Source: Promethearchaeota archaeon (GTDB lineage Archaea; Asgardarchaeota; Lokiarchaeia; Sigyniarchaeales; SOKP01). Taken from it: a stretch of 49,322 bases of DNA. The notes beneath the pieces were generated by a model. That model made no database searches. It was given only the letters and a program-made list of their open reading frames with translations, and was not told the origin of the DNA. The stretch is from the NCBI GenBank assembly GCA_016930515.1, contig JAFGGO010000182.1, positions 1 through 49,322 of the forward strand, in the 5' to 3' direction. This document shows, piece after piece, positions 17,458-27,500 of the stretch. Both the position numbers and the translations under genes were made by a program. Every line of letters begins with the position of its first letter. Position 1 is the first letter of the stretch.

Positions 17458-17964
17458 CTACATACACCTTTTTATTTCCTCGAGCCTTCTCATTCTCCTA
17501 TTAGCTCTTCGCTTGTAATGTCTTTCGATCTGGTCGATCATCAGGAGTTTAACATTTAAAGGTTTTCGATTCACGATTTCTTGTAAGTCATTAGAGAAGG
17601 ATTTAACTTTCTTAAATTCTTTAACCAAGTGCTTGTTTTTGATAAGGTAATGAAACGAGGAATTAAATTTTTTGACTATGGATTTTACAGTCATTCTAAT
17701 TAATTCGTGACTAGCGTCTGGGTCGCTCACTGCCACGATAAAAAGGTTTTGATCTGATAATTCAAAAATTATTTTTCGGCTTCTGAATTGAATGAATTCG
17801 ATGTCCTCAGAAAATGCTTCTTTGGTGAAACTGCGAATAGCCGCCAAGAAGCTCGATATGAGCTGCGTGTCTTTTAAAGACCACTTCACATAATTTTCCT
17901 CGAAGAAACACAAGCCACTATCAATGTCCATTATCCATAATCCATCTATTAGAAATTCATTCAT
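17458..17964 (-). CDS. Roadblock/longin-like domain protein
   Basis: This 168-residue soluble protein has a first ~115 residues matching the Roadblock/longin-like plan: strand IDGLWIMDIDSGLCFFE, a helix region DTQLISSFLAAIRSFTKEAF, strands IEFIQFRSRKIIFEL and LFIVAVSD, and a helix IRMTVKSIVKKFNSSF. The C-terminal ~50 residues are basic helix (RHYKRRANRRMRRLEEIKR), possibly for binding nucleic acid, acidic partners or membrane. Related Asgard proteins act, or are thought to act, as adaptors for Ras-like GTPases. It is convergent with the giant coiled-coil gene, 31 bp away. Confidence 0.65.
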   Translation of the reverse strand: MNEFLIDGLWIMDIDSGLCFFEENYVKWSLKDTQLISSFLAAIRSFTKEAFSEDIEFIQFRSRKIIFELSDQNLFIVAVSDPDASHELIRMTVKSIVKKFNSSFHYLIKNKHLVKEFKKVKSFSNDLQEIVNRKPLNVKLLMIDQIERHYKRRANRRMRRLEEIKRCM

Positions 17965-18150
17965 GATATTTTGGTAAATTTTATATCCTCGTGAAAAAAT
18001 CTCGATTATAATATATAAAAAATATACATCTTAATGAATTTATCTTAATGGAAAATAATAAAAATTAATTTAAATAATTCTTTGGAAAGAAGTTTAAGTA
18101 TTTCCTCTAAATATTATCAAATTATACTATTAGAATTTATTTTTAAAATT

Positions 18151-20280
18151 TTAATCAAAGGTTTTTAAAAATCGGATTTTATTCCCTTCTTTCTGGAGGA
18201 ATCCCAAATAGCACGCTTGGTTCAAATGAGTATAAAATTTTTTCTCAACTAGATCCTCCTCCTCTGCAAGTCCTTCTAATTTTGATATTTCAATGGATCC
18301 TTTGTTGGAATATATATCCACGAGATTAATCAATGTTTTTATATTGTTATTTATATATTTTTTTGGTTGTTTTGTTTCTTTTTTCAAATTTTTGCACTTC
18401 ATTTTTTGTATTTTTTTCGCTAAACTCATACGATCGAGCTTTATCACCTCAGAATAAAGCGTTATGCCAAATTTTTTTAATTGCCTTAAATATTGACTTT
18501 CTTTAAATTCGTCAAGTTCCGAAATTATTGTCTCGATTGAGCGATTTGTTAACAAATCTTTTTCTTTTTCTTTTATAGCCCTATATTTATTTAAAATTTC
18601 AAATTCAGAAATCTTATTCTTTGCCGAAAAGCTAATCTGTTTTCGAGGAACAGATTTGATTAATTTAAGTTTATCAGGTGAAGCTAAAACATCTTGCATT
18701 TGGTTTTCTTTTCTTACAGCAACCTTATGAAATGGTACATCAACCGTATTTTCGGTAATTAATATGAAACACCTTCCATAGTTAAAACGGCCAGTCCTTC
18801 CCCTTCTTTGAATTGTTCTGATTTCAGAAGGAACGGGTTCGTAAAAGATTATCGAATCCACGCTTGGAATATCTAAACCTTCCTCAGCAACGCTAGTGGC
18901 AATTAAAACATCAATCTTTCCTTCCTTAAATTCTTTTATAATCTCAATTTGTTTGACTTGAGAATACCCCACATCTCCATCTGCTTTAGATTGTTGACCA
19001 ATGAATTTTTCTATAACGAGTTCGTCTGCAAATTCATTTTTAAGTTTTGTTTTTAATAATTCTGCCATTTCGCGATATTGGGTAAATATCAATACTTTTT
19101 TGTTCCTCTTGAGATTTATCTCGTCTTGAACGATAGAAACGACTTTTTTAAGTTTTGGGTGCTCTAAATTTTCATTTTTCCCTTCATCGTGAAAACAAGT
19201 AATAAGTTTGAAATGCTCCGAATTTGCTATTCTTTCGGCAGATCTTACTCCTTGAGCTGCACGAGATGCTATTTTTTCTAAAAAAGACATGAATAGCGAT
19301 ACATCTTGAGTTTCTAGGAGATCTTTTGCGTGTAATATGGATATACAACTCGCACAATAAGAAAAAATCGATTGGATGTTCAATTTTTTTTCTCGAACAA
19401 TCTCTAGGATTGTTGGAGATTGAAAGTATAATGTTTCAAGATTTGAATTATCGGATTGTAAGCAAACAGTGAGGTCGCGTGTTATCTTCAAGAAGTCCAA
19501 TTTGGAATGATAATTTTTTGAAGGATTAATTAATCCTCTCTCGATAAAAAATCTTAGAAACTTATGAAATAAGTGGTTCCATATTTCGCAGATCTCTATC
19601 ATCCTAAGCGGTAAATCTACGATTTCTAGTATCTCTTCTATATCTTGTATATAATTCTTTATATCTTCGTCTTGACGTGTCTTAAATACAATATTTTCTA
19701 TGAGCAAGTTGTTACAAATTATTTGGATTTGTTCTTGATCTCTTCCGGGAGATGCTGTCAAACCTAAAACAATAGGATCAGAACAATCTTCGAAATATTT
19801 TCGCGAAACGAAAGTATAGGCATAATTTTTTTTGGATCTATGAGCTTCGTCAAAAATAATCAATGAAACTTCTTTTAAATCATATCTATCTCTTTCTAGA
19901 TCGTTTTTAATTACTTGAGGTGTTGAAATTATGATTCTTGAATTATGAAAAAACATCATTCTTTTTTCTGGAGGTGTTCTACCTGTAAGAGTAACAATTT
20001 GTTTTTGTTCAACATCGAGGAATTTATAAAGCGAGTCGTAGTGCTGATATATAAGGGGTTTTGTAGGAGCTAGCAATAATATCTTAGCATTTTTATATTT
20101 TTTTAAATAACGACTCACGAGTAAGACGGCTATGATTGTCTTTCCTAAACCAGTTGGAAGCACGACTAGGGAATTTTTATCAAAACACGAATTAACGATA
20201 TTTAATTGATATTTTCGATGGAGGATAGTGTCTTGCTTTAGAAATGGTCCATTAACATATTTAGAAATTACACCATCCAT
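18151..20280 (-). CDS. hef: Hef/FANCM-type helicase lacking the nuclease domain
   Basis: This 709-residue superfamily 2 helicase resembles archaeal Hef and eukaryotic FANCM/MPH1. It shows the Q-like entry YQLNIVNSC, Walker A LPTGLGKT (41-48), APTKPLIYQH, ISTPQVIKND, DEAH (144-147), GLTASPG (motif III), a helical insert between the two RecA domains (about 200-370), VLIFTQYREMAELLK (motif IV), TSVAEEGLDIPSVD (V) and QRRGRTGR (VI). Full-length Hef goes on to an ERCC4 nuclease and HhH tail. Here the chain ends after a basic, winged-helix-like segment (SKLEGLAEEEDLVEKKFYTH), so no nuclease is present. Hef remodels stalled forks and branched DNA; the nuclease may be a separate gene. TTTAAATA about 25 bp before ATG suggests its own promoter. 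Confidence 0.88.
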   Translation of the reverse strand: MDGVISKYVNGPFLKQDTILHRKYQLNIVNSCFDKNSLVVLPTGLGKTIIAVLLVSRYLKKYKNAKILLLAPTKPLIYQHYDSLYKFLDVEQKQIVTLTGRTPPEKRMMFFHNSRIIISTPQVIKNDLERDRYDLKEVSLIIFDEAHRSKKNYAYTFVSRKYFEDCSDPIVLGLTASPGRDQEQIQIICNNLLIENIVFKTRQDEDIKNYIQDIEEILEIVDLPLRMIEICEIWNHLFHKFLRFFIERGLINPSKNYHSKLDFLKITRDLTVCLQSDNSNLETLYFQSPTILEIVREKKLNIQSIFSYCASCISILHAKDLLETQDVSLFMSFLEKIASRAAQGVRSAERIANSEHFKLITCFHDEGKNENLEHPKLKKVVSIVQDEINLKRNKKVLIFTQYREMAELLKTKLKNEFADELVIEKFIGQQSKADGDVGYSQVKQIEIIKEFKEGKIDVLIATSVAEEGLDIPSVDSIIFYEPVPSEIRTIQRRGRTGRFNYGRCFILITENTVDVPFHKVAVRKENQMQDVLASPDKLKLIKSVPRKQISFSAKNKISEFEILNKYRAIKEKEKDLLTNRSIETIISELDEFKESQYLRQLKKFGITLYSEVIKLDRMSLAKKIQKMKCKNLKKETKQPKKYINNNIKTLINLVDIYSNKGSIEISKLEGLAEEEDLVEKKFYTHLNQACYLGFLQKEGNKIRFLKTFD

Positions 20281-20360
20281 GTTATCATTTTATTATGGAT
20301 CGTGTATTTAAAGTACGAAGACCCGATAGAATTAGTAAATATTTGATAGAATATGAGAGT

Positions 20361-21362
20361 TTAAAAATTTGGTTGAAAGAAAAAGTCTTCCTTACCAGGA
20401 ATGCATCTCACATGGTCTTGATGGATCAACATTTTAAGCGTGACAAATATCCACCCGCGTGCGATTCCAATAAAGAATCGACTCGCTCCAGGGTAGAGAT
20501 TGTTTACTATTCTCGTCGTACTTATTCCCTTAGGGTGATTTTGAACTAATTCTAAAACTTGATTAGATCTTTTTTCTCGATGCGATAAGATTTCGCGAAT
20601 TCTCTCTTTTGGATGCTTAATCAGAGGTCCGTGAGCTGGAAGAATTAATTTTAGATTTTTTAAGTTGTAAATATATTTGAGAGATTTGATGTAATCCTGA
20701 ACATCTGAACTTGGAGGTCCCAACCAAGTTGTGGTTGTGTATAGAATGTTATCACCAGAAAATAAAATCCCCTTTTCTTCATTGTAAAGTGATAGATGAT
20801 CAAATGAATGTCCAGGAGATGGAAAAATGCGCCATTCATCGCCGTTTATATTAATAATCGTCTCTTCATCAACAATCTCGTCAGGATCTGATATGAAGTT
20901 AATGCCATAACCGAATCGATAAAAAGAACGATATAAATTTTTCCTTAATTTTTCCTTGAATTTTTTTTTTGTATTATCTTTTCGTTGGGGAGCGTGATCC
21001 TGCGAATCTTCAAAGAAGGCATAAAAATTTTCCTTGTTGTTTATGGTTTGAGCCATTTTATCTGTAAGAATTATTTTAATGCGTAATTGATCTCTAAGTG
21101 CTTTGAGTCCTGAAAAATGATCCGGATGAATATGGCTTGGAAGTGCTCGAGTGAGTTTAAAAAAAATTCCTTGACGAGTGTATTTGGTTTTTATATGATT
21201 AATTTCTCGAAGAAGAAACCTTATCGCACTTCTTGTCCCATACCCCGCGTCAAAAATTAACCCATTTTTTCCTGCAATAACATATATATTTTCAGTCGGT
21301 TTTATAACACCAAAATTACTTTTTTCTTGTATCAAATATATTCCATCGATAACTTCCTTCAT
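20361..21362 (-). CDS. Metallo-beta-lactamase-fold hydrolase (LACTB2-like)
   Basis: This 333-residue protein has the metal motif H77-x-H79-x-D81-H82 (SHIHPDH). It also has a second metal His in PSPGHSFDHLSLY, an Asp in ILFSGDNILY, and a last His in LILPAHGPLI. The N-terminal strands NIYVIAGKNGLIFDAGYG are typical. After residue ~250 comes a winged-helix-like tail (REILSHREKRSNQVLELV, GISTTRIVNNLY), as in LACTB2-type hydrolases and relatives. Such enzymes cleave thioesters, phosphoesters or RNA, so the substrate is open. It sits between TFB and Hef on the same strand, with gaps of 56 and 80 bp. The functional link is uncertain. Confidence 0.8.
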   Translation of the reverse strand: MKEVIDGIYLIQEKSNFGVIKPTENIYVIAGKNGLIFDAGYGTRSAIRFLLREINHIKTKYTRQGIFFKLTRALPSHIHPDHFSGLKALRDQLRIKIILTDKMAQTINNKENFYAFFEDSQDHAPQRKDNTKKKFKEKLRKNLYRSFYRFGYGINFISDPDEIVDEETIININGDEWRIFPSPGHSFDHLSLYNEEKGILFSGDNILYTTTTWLGPPSSDVQDYIKSLKYIYNLKNLKLILPAHGPLIKHPKERIREILSHREKRSNQVLELVQNHPKGISTTRIVNNLYPGASRFFIGIARGWIFVTLKMLIHQDHVRCIPGKEDFFFQPNF

Positions 21363-21418
21363 TCAAACTAACACCTTAATATGAAGTTAAGGTTTAAAAT
21401 ACATACTAAAATAAAATC

Positions 21419-22366
21419 TTATTTAATGAGAATGTATTTTGAAAGCTCCGTCCTTCGTTTTCTCAATGTTAATTGCGTGACTTGGGCGATCTCACAAATT
21501 TCTTTTTGAGTTCTTTTTTCCCCGAATACTTTTGAGGCCGAATAAATAAATGCTGCCGCCAAACCCTTTGGATCCTTTCCAGAAGTATTATATCCTCTTT
21601 CTTTTGCTTGCTTTAAGAGTTTTATTGCGTAATTCCTGCATTGCATTGGTAATTTTAATTCTTCAATAAACCTATTTATATAGGAGGAGGCATTCAAATT
21701 ATTGACTTTAAGGTTTAGGGAAGGAAGAACTTCCAAGAGAATTAATTTGAAATTTTTTATACATTTTTTATGAGGAATATTCGTAATCTCTAAGATTTCA
21801 GACATAGTTAAAGGTATTTCGTGAATTCTCATTGCCGCAAACATCGATGCTGAAAGTAGAGATTCAATGCTTCTCCCCACGGTGAGCTTTTTTCTTACGA
21901 CTGACTGATAAATTTTAAGAGCGTTTCTTGCAACAACATTTGGAATTTGTAGACGTTCCCTTAAGTTTTCTAGTAACGGAATTGCTATTTTGAGATTCCT
22001 TTCGAAGGAATCTACAACAGAGTTTTGAATTTTTGACAAGCGAGCGAACTTAGAAGCGATATCTGAAGTCAATAGACCCCCACTTGCGTCTCGTTTACCT
22101 CGAATGACCGTTCGAGGACCTATTTTGTTTTTAACTACTTCGTTTATGATTCGATCTTTCTTTTCCTCTGCTGTATAAGTTCTCCTTGGAGCATCGTCGA
22201 AGATTTTCGATATAATAAATCCACAATTCAGACAAACATAATATCCGTCTTCCTGACTAATTTGGGGCATCGGGCAACAAGATTTTTCTTCGAATTCTTC
22301 GAAAAAGTGATCTTCCCTTTTCGGTTTTTCGGAGTGGTGAGAATTTTTTTTCGTGTATAAACCCAT
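21419..22366 (-). CDS. tfb: Transcription initiation factor TFB with incomplete zinc ribbon
   Basis: This 315-residue TFIIB homologue has a zinc-ribbon region at residues 28-52. Its second knuckle, C45-x2-C48 (YYVCLNCGFII), is intact, but the first has only adjacent C30-C31 (SCCPMPQ) instead of CxxC. The B-reader/linker follows (PRRTYTAEEKKDRI, IGPRTVIRGKRDASGG). Two cyclin-like repeats come next, about 115-205 (LENLRERLQIPNVVARNALK, SLLSASMFAAMRI) and 210-305 (ASSYINRFIEELKLP, GLAAAFIYSASKV, TLRKRRTELSKYI). TFB bridges TBP and RNA polymerase at the TATA/BRE. The damaged first knuckle suggests a specialised paralog, or zinc bound with other residues; Asgard and other archaea often have several TFBs. 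Confidence 0.9.
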   Translation of the reverse strand: MGLYTKKNSHHSEKPKREDHFFEEFEEKSCCPMPQISQEDGYYVCLNCGFIISKIFDDAPRRTYTAEEKKDRIINEVVKNKIGPRTVIRGKRDASGGLLTSDIASKFARLSKIQNSVVDSFERNLKIAIPLLENLRERLQIPNVVARNALKIYQSVVRKKLTVGRSIESLLSASMFAAMRIHEIPLTMSEILEITNIPHKKCIKNFKLILLEVLPSLNLKVNNLNASSYINRFIEELKLPMQCRNYAIKLLKQAKERGYNTSGKDPKGLAAAFIYSASKVFGEKRTQKEICEIAQVTQLTLRKRRTELSKYILIK

Positions 22367-22650
22367 TTATAATCCCCAAAAATTGTAAAACCATAAATCT
22401 AGGCAATTTACACAACCAAAGAAACATTTATCATATAAAATTAGATCGAATTTGCTTTAAAGTGAGAGCGTAGGTAACGAACATTTTTTTGATTTTGTAT
22501 TATTTATGATTTATGGAAAAATTCTAGGTGAAAAAGAATGTATTCATTAATTACAACATATAGCTTATGCCCTAACACAAAAAATAATTAAACAAGGAAG
22601 AATATTTGTAATTATTATAAAAAATTCCATGTAATTTGAAATTATAAGCA

Positions 22651-23094
22651 ATGAAAGGCTTGGAGAGCGTATATCTCATTAATAGCAACGGAAAACTCGT
22701 ATTCTCCATCGAAAATTCTACGAGAAAAACCCAAATAAATCGACCAGAAGCTTTATCTGATTTCTTAGGGCTCATGGAAGCCATCGCAAGTCGATTGGGA
22801 AACCAACAAATAAATCTCATTGAATTGGGAAGAAGTACCATATACTCCAACCTCGATAAATATAATAATATCCTATTTGTGATAAAATGCGATAAAAAGA
22901 CGAAAAAAAAAAAAATTGATGAGCTTTTTAGTAGATTGAGGTATGAGTTTGTTAGAATTTTTGATGGTAATTTGAACAAACCAAACGAGGTTAAACGAAG
23001 TTTAATGAACGAATTTGCAAATATTATGATCAAATTATGTGGCACCGAATTTGAAACCTCTCATTCAATAGAAGAACTTAAATTTATATTGTGA
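22651..23094 (+). CDS. Longin/Roadblock-like domain protein
   Basis: This 147-residue soluble protein starts LESVYLINSNGKLVFSIEN, the first hairpin of a longin/Roadblock-like fold. A helix follows (RPEALSDFLGLMEAIASRLG), then strands INLIELGRSTIYSNLDKYNN and ILFVIKCDKK, and a helix DELFSRLRYEFVRIFDG. The tail (about 110-147) is an extra helix pair. The layout is like sedlin/Mon1-Ccz1 type and Asgard adaptor domains that serve small GTPases. The partner is unknown; a Ras-like GTPase gene is ~21 kb away at 44302. It stands alone, divergent from TFB across 284 bp with no other gene seen. Confidence 0.65.
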   Translation: MKGLESVYLINSNGKLVFSIENSTRKTQINRPEALSDFLGLMEAIASRLGNQQINLIELGRSTIYSNLDKYNNILFVIKCDKKTKKKKIDELFSRLRYEFVRIFDGNLNKPNEVKRSLMNEFANIMIKLCGTEFETSHSIEELKFIL

Positions 23095-23309
23095 ATCAAA
23101 CGAGCTAACTCGTTTTTAAAAGAATAGATCTTTAAAATTTAGATGATTTGCCTTATATTTCTCATATTCAAATTAAATAATAAGTTGTTTATCTAAATCG
23201 CGTGATAATTAAGAAGAAAAAACCCCAGAAAAATTATAATTTACTGAAAGATTATAATTTGGGAAAATCTTTGATTCACTTTTATACCATATTCCTTTAA
23301 ATATGACAC

Positions 23310-23465
23310 GAAAGGTTACTTATGTAACTTCAGAAAAATATATAATTCTGAGGTTATTCAAAAGACAAACACTTGTGTTCGAACGAAGTAAGATAAGGAG
23401 GGCGATAAGACTTAATCTTACTTCAAAACCCACCAAGAAATCATTGGTGGGTTATATATTTTATT
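23310..23465 (+). ncRNA. Candidate structured RNA with competing stems
   Basis: Four stems lie in a row. A: AGGTTAC/GTAACTT, 7 bp, 23313-23319 with 23324-23330. B: TAACTTCAGAA/TTCTGAGGTTA, 11 bp with one G-U, 23325-23335 with 23346-23356. C: GAAGTAAGAT/ATCTTACTTC, 10 bp, 23385-23394 with 23415-23424, extended by AAG/CTT beyond a one-base bulge. D: AACCCACCA/TGGTGGGTT, 9 bp, 23427-23435 with 23445-23453, then an A/U-rich end. A and B share 23325-23330 and cannot form together. A TATA-like TTTATA at 23281-23286 fits a start near 23310. The HAD gene has its own TATA (23489-23495), so this is probably a separate transcript rather than its leader. It matches no RNA class I recognise. The rest of 23095-23520 shows no gene. 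Confidence 0.5.
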
Positions 23466-23488
23466 AAAATATGATGTATTTGCGATAA

Positions 23489-23495
23489 TTTTATA
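23489..23495 (+). promoter_or_regulatory. TATA box of the HAD hydrolase gene
   Basis: TTTTATA is centred about 29 bp before ATG 23521, the spacing expected for a leaderless archaeal transcript. Confidence 0.45.
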
Positions 23496-23520
23496 GGTAT
23501 TTATTACCTTGTTTACCTAA

Positions 23521-24297
23521 ATGAGTATTAAAGGGGTCGTGTTTGACTTCGGATTCACGCTTTTTTATTTTAAGGACGTTTCTCTTGAGAAATATCTAGC
23601 TTGTTATAATAAAGGTTTAGAAGAATCTATCAAGTTCTTAAGGAATATAAGAATCTTGAACGATAAAAGCAGGGAAATGGAGTTTAAAAGCATTTTTATC
23701 GATCGGAGGAATCAACGCTTTAAAGAAAGCAGAATAACTAATTTAGAATTCACGACATTAGGAATCTTTGAACACGTCTTAGATAAATTAGATTTAAGCA
23801 GTAAAATTATAGATAATTTAATTGATTTTAAAGATCTTACCAAGAAGTTAGCAGATATTTATCATTCTTACGAGGAACGCGAATGGATACCGTTCCCTAA
23901 AACCATTTATACTCTTGATCAATTATCAAAAATCAACGATTTGAAAATAGCATTGCTTTCAAATCATCCACATCACAATATGATTGTTAATATTTTAAAG
24001 AAGCATCACGTTTACCATCTTTTCGATGTAGTTCTTACATCGGCGAAGTTTGGAAAAAGAAAACCCGATCCAAGCATCTTCCTCCACATTATAAAGAAAA
24101 TGGGATTAACTGGACAAGAGCAGAATTGCTTCATGTGCGGGGACGAACACGCCGATATAGTTGGGGGGCACGCTATAGGTTTAAAAACAATATTGTGCGA
24201 ACGAGCATATAAATTTCCCTCCGAAAAAGAAATTAAAATATCAGATTATTTTAACATCAGCGAAATTTCTGAAATTTTGGATCTTATTCACGAATAA
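23521..24297 (+). CDS. HAD-superfamily hydrolase
   Basis: This 258-residue protein has the HAD nucleophile motif FDFGFTLF (Asp9). The usual second Asp two residues later is replaced by Gly11, as in the FDFGGTL subgroup. A helical cap follows (about 18-130). Motif II is LLSNHPHH, motif III lysine is in FGKRKPDPSIF, and the acidic motif IV is CGDEHADIVGG. Most such enzymes are phosphatases. Loss of the general acid/base Asp often goes with altered chemistry or substrates, so the reaction is not assigned. It is convergent with the tRNA gene. Confidence 0.8.
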   Translation: MSIKGVVFDFGFTLFYFKDVSLEKYLACYNKGLEESIKFLRNIRILNDKSREMEFKSIFIDRRNQRFKESRITNLEFTTLGIFEHVLDKLDLSSKIIDNLIDFKDLTKKLADIYHSYEEREWIPFPKTIYTLDQLSKINDLKIALLSNHPHHNMIVNILKKHHVYHLFDVVLTSAKFGKRKPDPSIFLHIIKKMGLTGQEQNCFMCGDEHADIVGGHAIGLKTILCERAYKFPSEKEIKISDYFNISEISEILDLIHE

Positions 24298-24330
24298 AAC
24301 GAATATCTATATCACCGCAAGCAATATTAA

Positions 24331-24405
24331 TGACCCTGGGGCGATTTGAACGCCCGATTTCTTGCTCCGCAAGCAAGCGCCCCATCCAGGCTAGGCTACA
24401 GGGTC
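24331..24405 (-). tRNA. tRNA-Arg, anticodon GCG
   Basis: Read on the minus strand from 24405 to 24331, the sequence folds into a full cloverleaf of 75 nt. The acceptor GACCCTG pairs with CAGGGTC (7 bp) with discriminator A. The D stem GCCT/GGGC has a 10-nt loop. The anticodon stem CTTGC/GCAAG has loop TTGCGGA (anticodon GCG, decoding CGC). The variable loop has 5 nt, and the T arm is GGGCG-TTCAAAT-CGCCC. There is no intron and CCA is not encoded. It is isolated between convergent genes. Confidence 0.95.
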
Positions 24406-24546
24406 GAAAATGTAATTGTTTAATCATTTATTCAGATTTTTAATAAATGATCCAATGATTTATTTTAGTTAAAGTTTTATTCACTTGATATTGCATAAAA
24501 ACCATTCTTACAAATAAAATTAGTTAAAGAAAAAAAAAGTTAATGA

Positions 24547-27500
24547 TTATTCTTCAGGGATTGTTACCGAAATAATGCCCATTTCGAAAAATTCTCCTCT
24601 CCTTGTACCATCAACGAAGAGTTCGCATTTATAATTGAGGAGAAGGTCGTTCTGAGTACAATTCAAGTACGCGGAGAATCCTTGAAGTTCACCTGGGTGT
24701 AGCGTTGCGTTGAATAAGGTAAAAGTAATGCTATAGCCATCATTATATGTTGTAGTAAAATTACTAATGGAGGCAAGACCCAATAACTTGATATTGTTTG
24801 GATCATTTAGCGATTCGGAATATATCGTAAGATTGAGTACGATTTGGTAACCGGGATTGTCAATGTTATCGTCAATGTTCTCTAATGAATAGTGAAATTT
24901 AGCGTAATCGTTCGTATTGTTTGCGGGATATGAAATTACTGACTCCATGGAAAAATCAAAATCAATAAAGATCGGCGAAGTAATGTTTACTCTAAGTAAA
25001 TTCGAAAAAACCTGACCATAATCGTTGTAAGCTCTTAACCTGTAATAAAAAGTTCCATTGTGATTCTCGTTAATATAATAGCTTGTTGTGGTTAATCCCA
25101 CGGCAATTGGTTCCAAGCCCGTTATATCTGTAATTGGTTCAGTTGAATTATATAACTCGTAATATTCCGCCTTGATTGAAGTTGTCCAATTCAAGTAAAA
25201 CGCACCGTCTCCGTCGCTGAAGTTGGAATTAATGAAATTAAATGCACTAGGAGGTCCAATATTGAGCGAATTATAAGCTTCAGAAATGTTCCCACCAACC
25301 CCAAGGTCTCCGGTAATTGCGTTTACAAGCCCCACTCTCGAGAGGCTTTGGAGATCTTCTTGCACAGTAGCGTATACAGGGACATAATAATATAAAGAAT
25401 CTCCCATTGGATAAATCAATGTATTACCTAATCTATAGGGTTCTATGAGATTAAGCTTGTCCTTATCTGTCGCTTCGTAGGTATCCCTGGCTGTTTTTGG
25501 ACCAATTAATGTTGCTTCTGACTCACGAACGCTATAAAATATGATTTCCCCAAAATGCGTTCCATGTCTCACGACATAAAATCCCGCTAGACGGCGCGCT
25601 TGTTGACCGTAATATTCAACCAAGTCCATTCCAACATATTCAATGCCATTGCCTAAATCGGTTTCTACATAGAATAAATCTCCATTTTCAGGTCGCTCAT
25701 GAAAGTCGTCTCCCCTCTTCCAAGTAGTTGGATTCGTCACGTGATATTTATAATACGCTTCTAATTGCAGCTCAAACAGCGATTCGGGGTATCGAAGTTG
25801 CGACGCCAACCATTCGGGTGCATTTTGCCAATTGTAATTTCTCATATAAGCCTTCCAGAGATTGTAGGTAGGATCGGATGTTGATTCGACCAGAGCAGGG
25901 TTTTTATAAAAATTCATGACTCCATCCAAGACATCAACCAAACAAACGCCTAAGAAACGATAAATGGGTGTTTGAGAATAAGATCCTACGAAAATCGAGG
26001 TGTATATCGACGCCGCATAGTACATTTTTCCTTCAGCCATATTGAAGACCAGATAAGGATCGTAATCTATTTCTAGACCGGGCATTAGAATTGCGTTCAC
26101 CCTCGTTTTAATGTTTCGATTGATAAGGTATTCTTGTGTTGGTTCATAGGCATATGTTAAAAGCCCTAAATTAGTCGTAAACCACCACGCTTCCAAACCA
26201 GAAAGAACGCCGTCAGGTGCCCCTTCATAATTATATTCGTTAAAAGGACTTCCACGCCAATCCGTTCCCAGAAGAATGTCTGGATCGTACGCCCCCGTGC
26301 TCGTTTGCCGCTCGTGTTCTCCAAAAAAAATTGGATATTTTTCCGAAATATTAAACACTTCAGTGACATTAACAATTTTTCCCGAAGATGTTTCCATCGC
26401 CAAGAAACCTTCCACGTGATCGTATAATTCGGTATGAATTTGCGTTGGATCGCTTTCAAGTTCGCTCCATTTTATGGTTTTGGGGGCAACCCAGTATTCA
26501 GTTCCGTTTATGTAGACGATATCAGAGTCCGCGAGCCCTTCGAAAGTTGTGCCAATAACTACCGCAAAACGAGGGATGGCGTATCCTTGATCGTATTGCC
26601 GAATTTGAGAGAGAATCTCCAAATCTGATGTACTAGTCGAGTCGGTATAGTTTTGAATGGAAAGTTCTTCGAAAGTGTCCAATCCAGCACAGGATTGCGT
26701 CCAAGTAATTTGTCGCAAAAATCCCTTGTTCCACGCTAGGTCGTTCCAAGTAGCCGTGTTGTTTAAGTTCACATAAGATGGAATGCTGTAAAATAGTGGA
26801 AAAAACCCAATAAATAATACGAGTGCCATTGGTATGGCAATCCGTTTTGCTTCCCTTTTTGTAATCTTATAGTTTCTCCTATCTTTTCTTACTTTATGCT
26901 TACCAAATGCATAAACCGCTAGACCAAACAGCATGAATCCAATGAAAAAAACGATGATGGAATAACTCTGAATTAGTTCCAAACCGTTTAAGGAATATGT
27001 AGGAAGAGCAAAGAAGATGAGTCCAAAGATTAGACCAACAATCATTACTGCATTTGAAATCACATTGTAATCGTTCCTTCTCAAATAGAGGTTGCTTGCG
27101 ATATTTATAGTCGCTCGAAATAAAAGAACACCAATTACGAAATATATCAAGGGAAGAATGATATTTGAATATACAAAGATCGTTTCAATGCCGATTACGG
27201 TTGGATTAAATAAAACATTAAATGAATCAAAGATAATTGTAAATTGAAATTGTAGTTCTCCCGTTTCTATCAAATACATGGCCCACGCAAAATTATTTTC
27301 AGTATTGATAAAATATCCAAATAAATAAAAAATAAAAAATCCAATTGACCACCAAAATATCAAGCATTTTAAAGTAGATGGTTTACCGAATCTTAATTTT
27401 GTCCCAATTATTGTCAATAAATTCCTATTTGGAGGTAAACTCATGAGAAGACTTCCAATGATTGCGGTCATTAGACATGTTTTATTGAAGAAGAAGTTAG

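Noticed and set aside
23310..23465. SRP RNA, RNase P RNA, 5S rRNA or a known riboswitch
   Set aside because: None of the conserved core sequences of these RNAs could be found in it.
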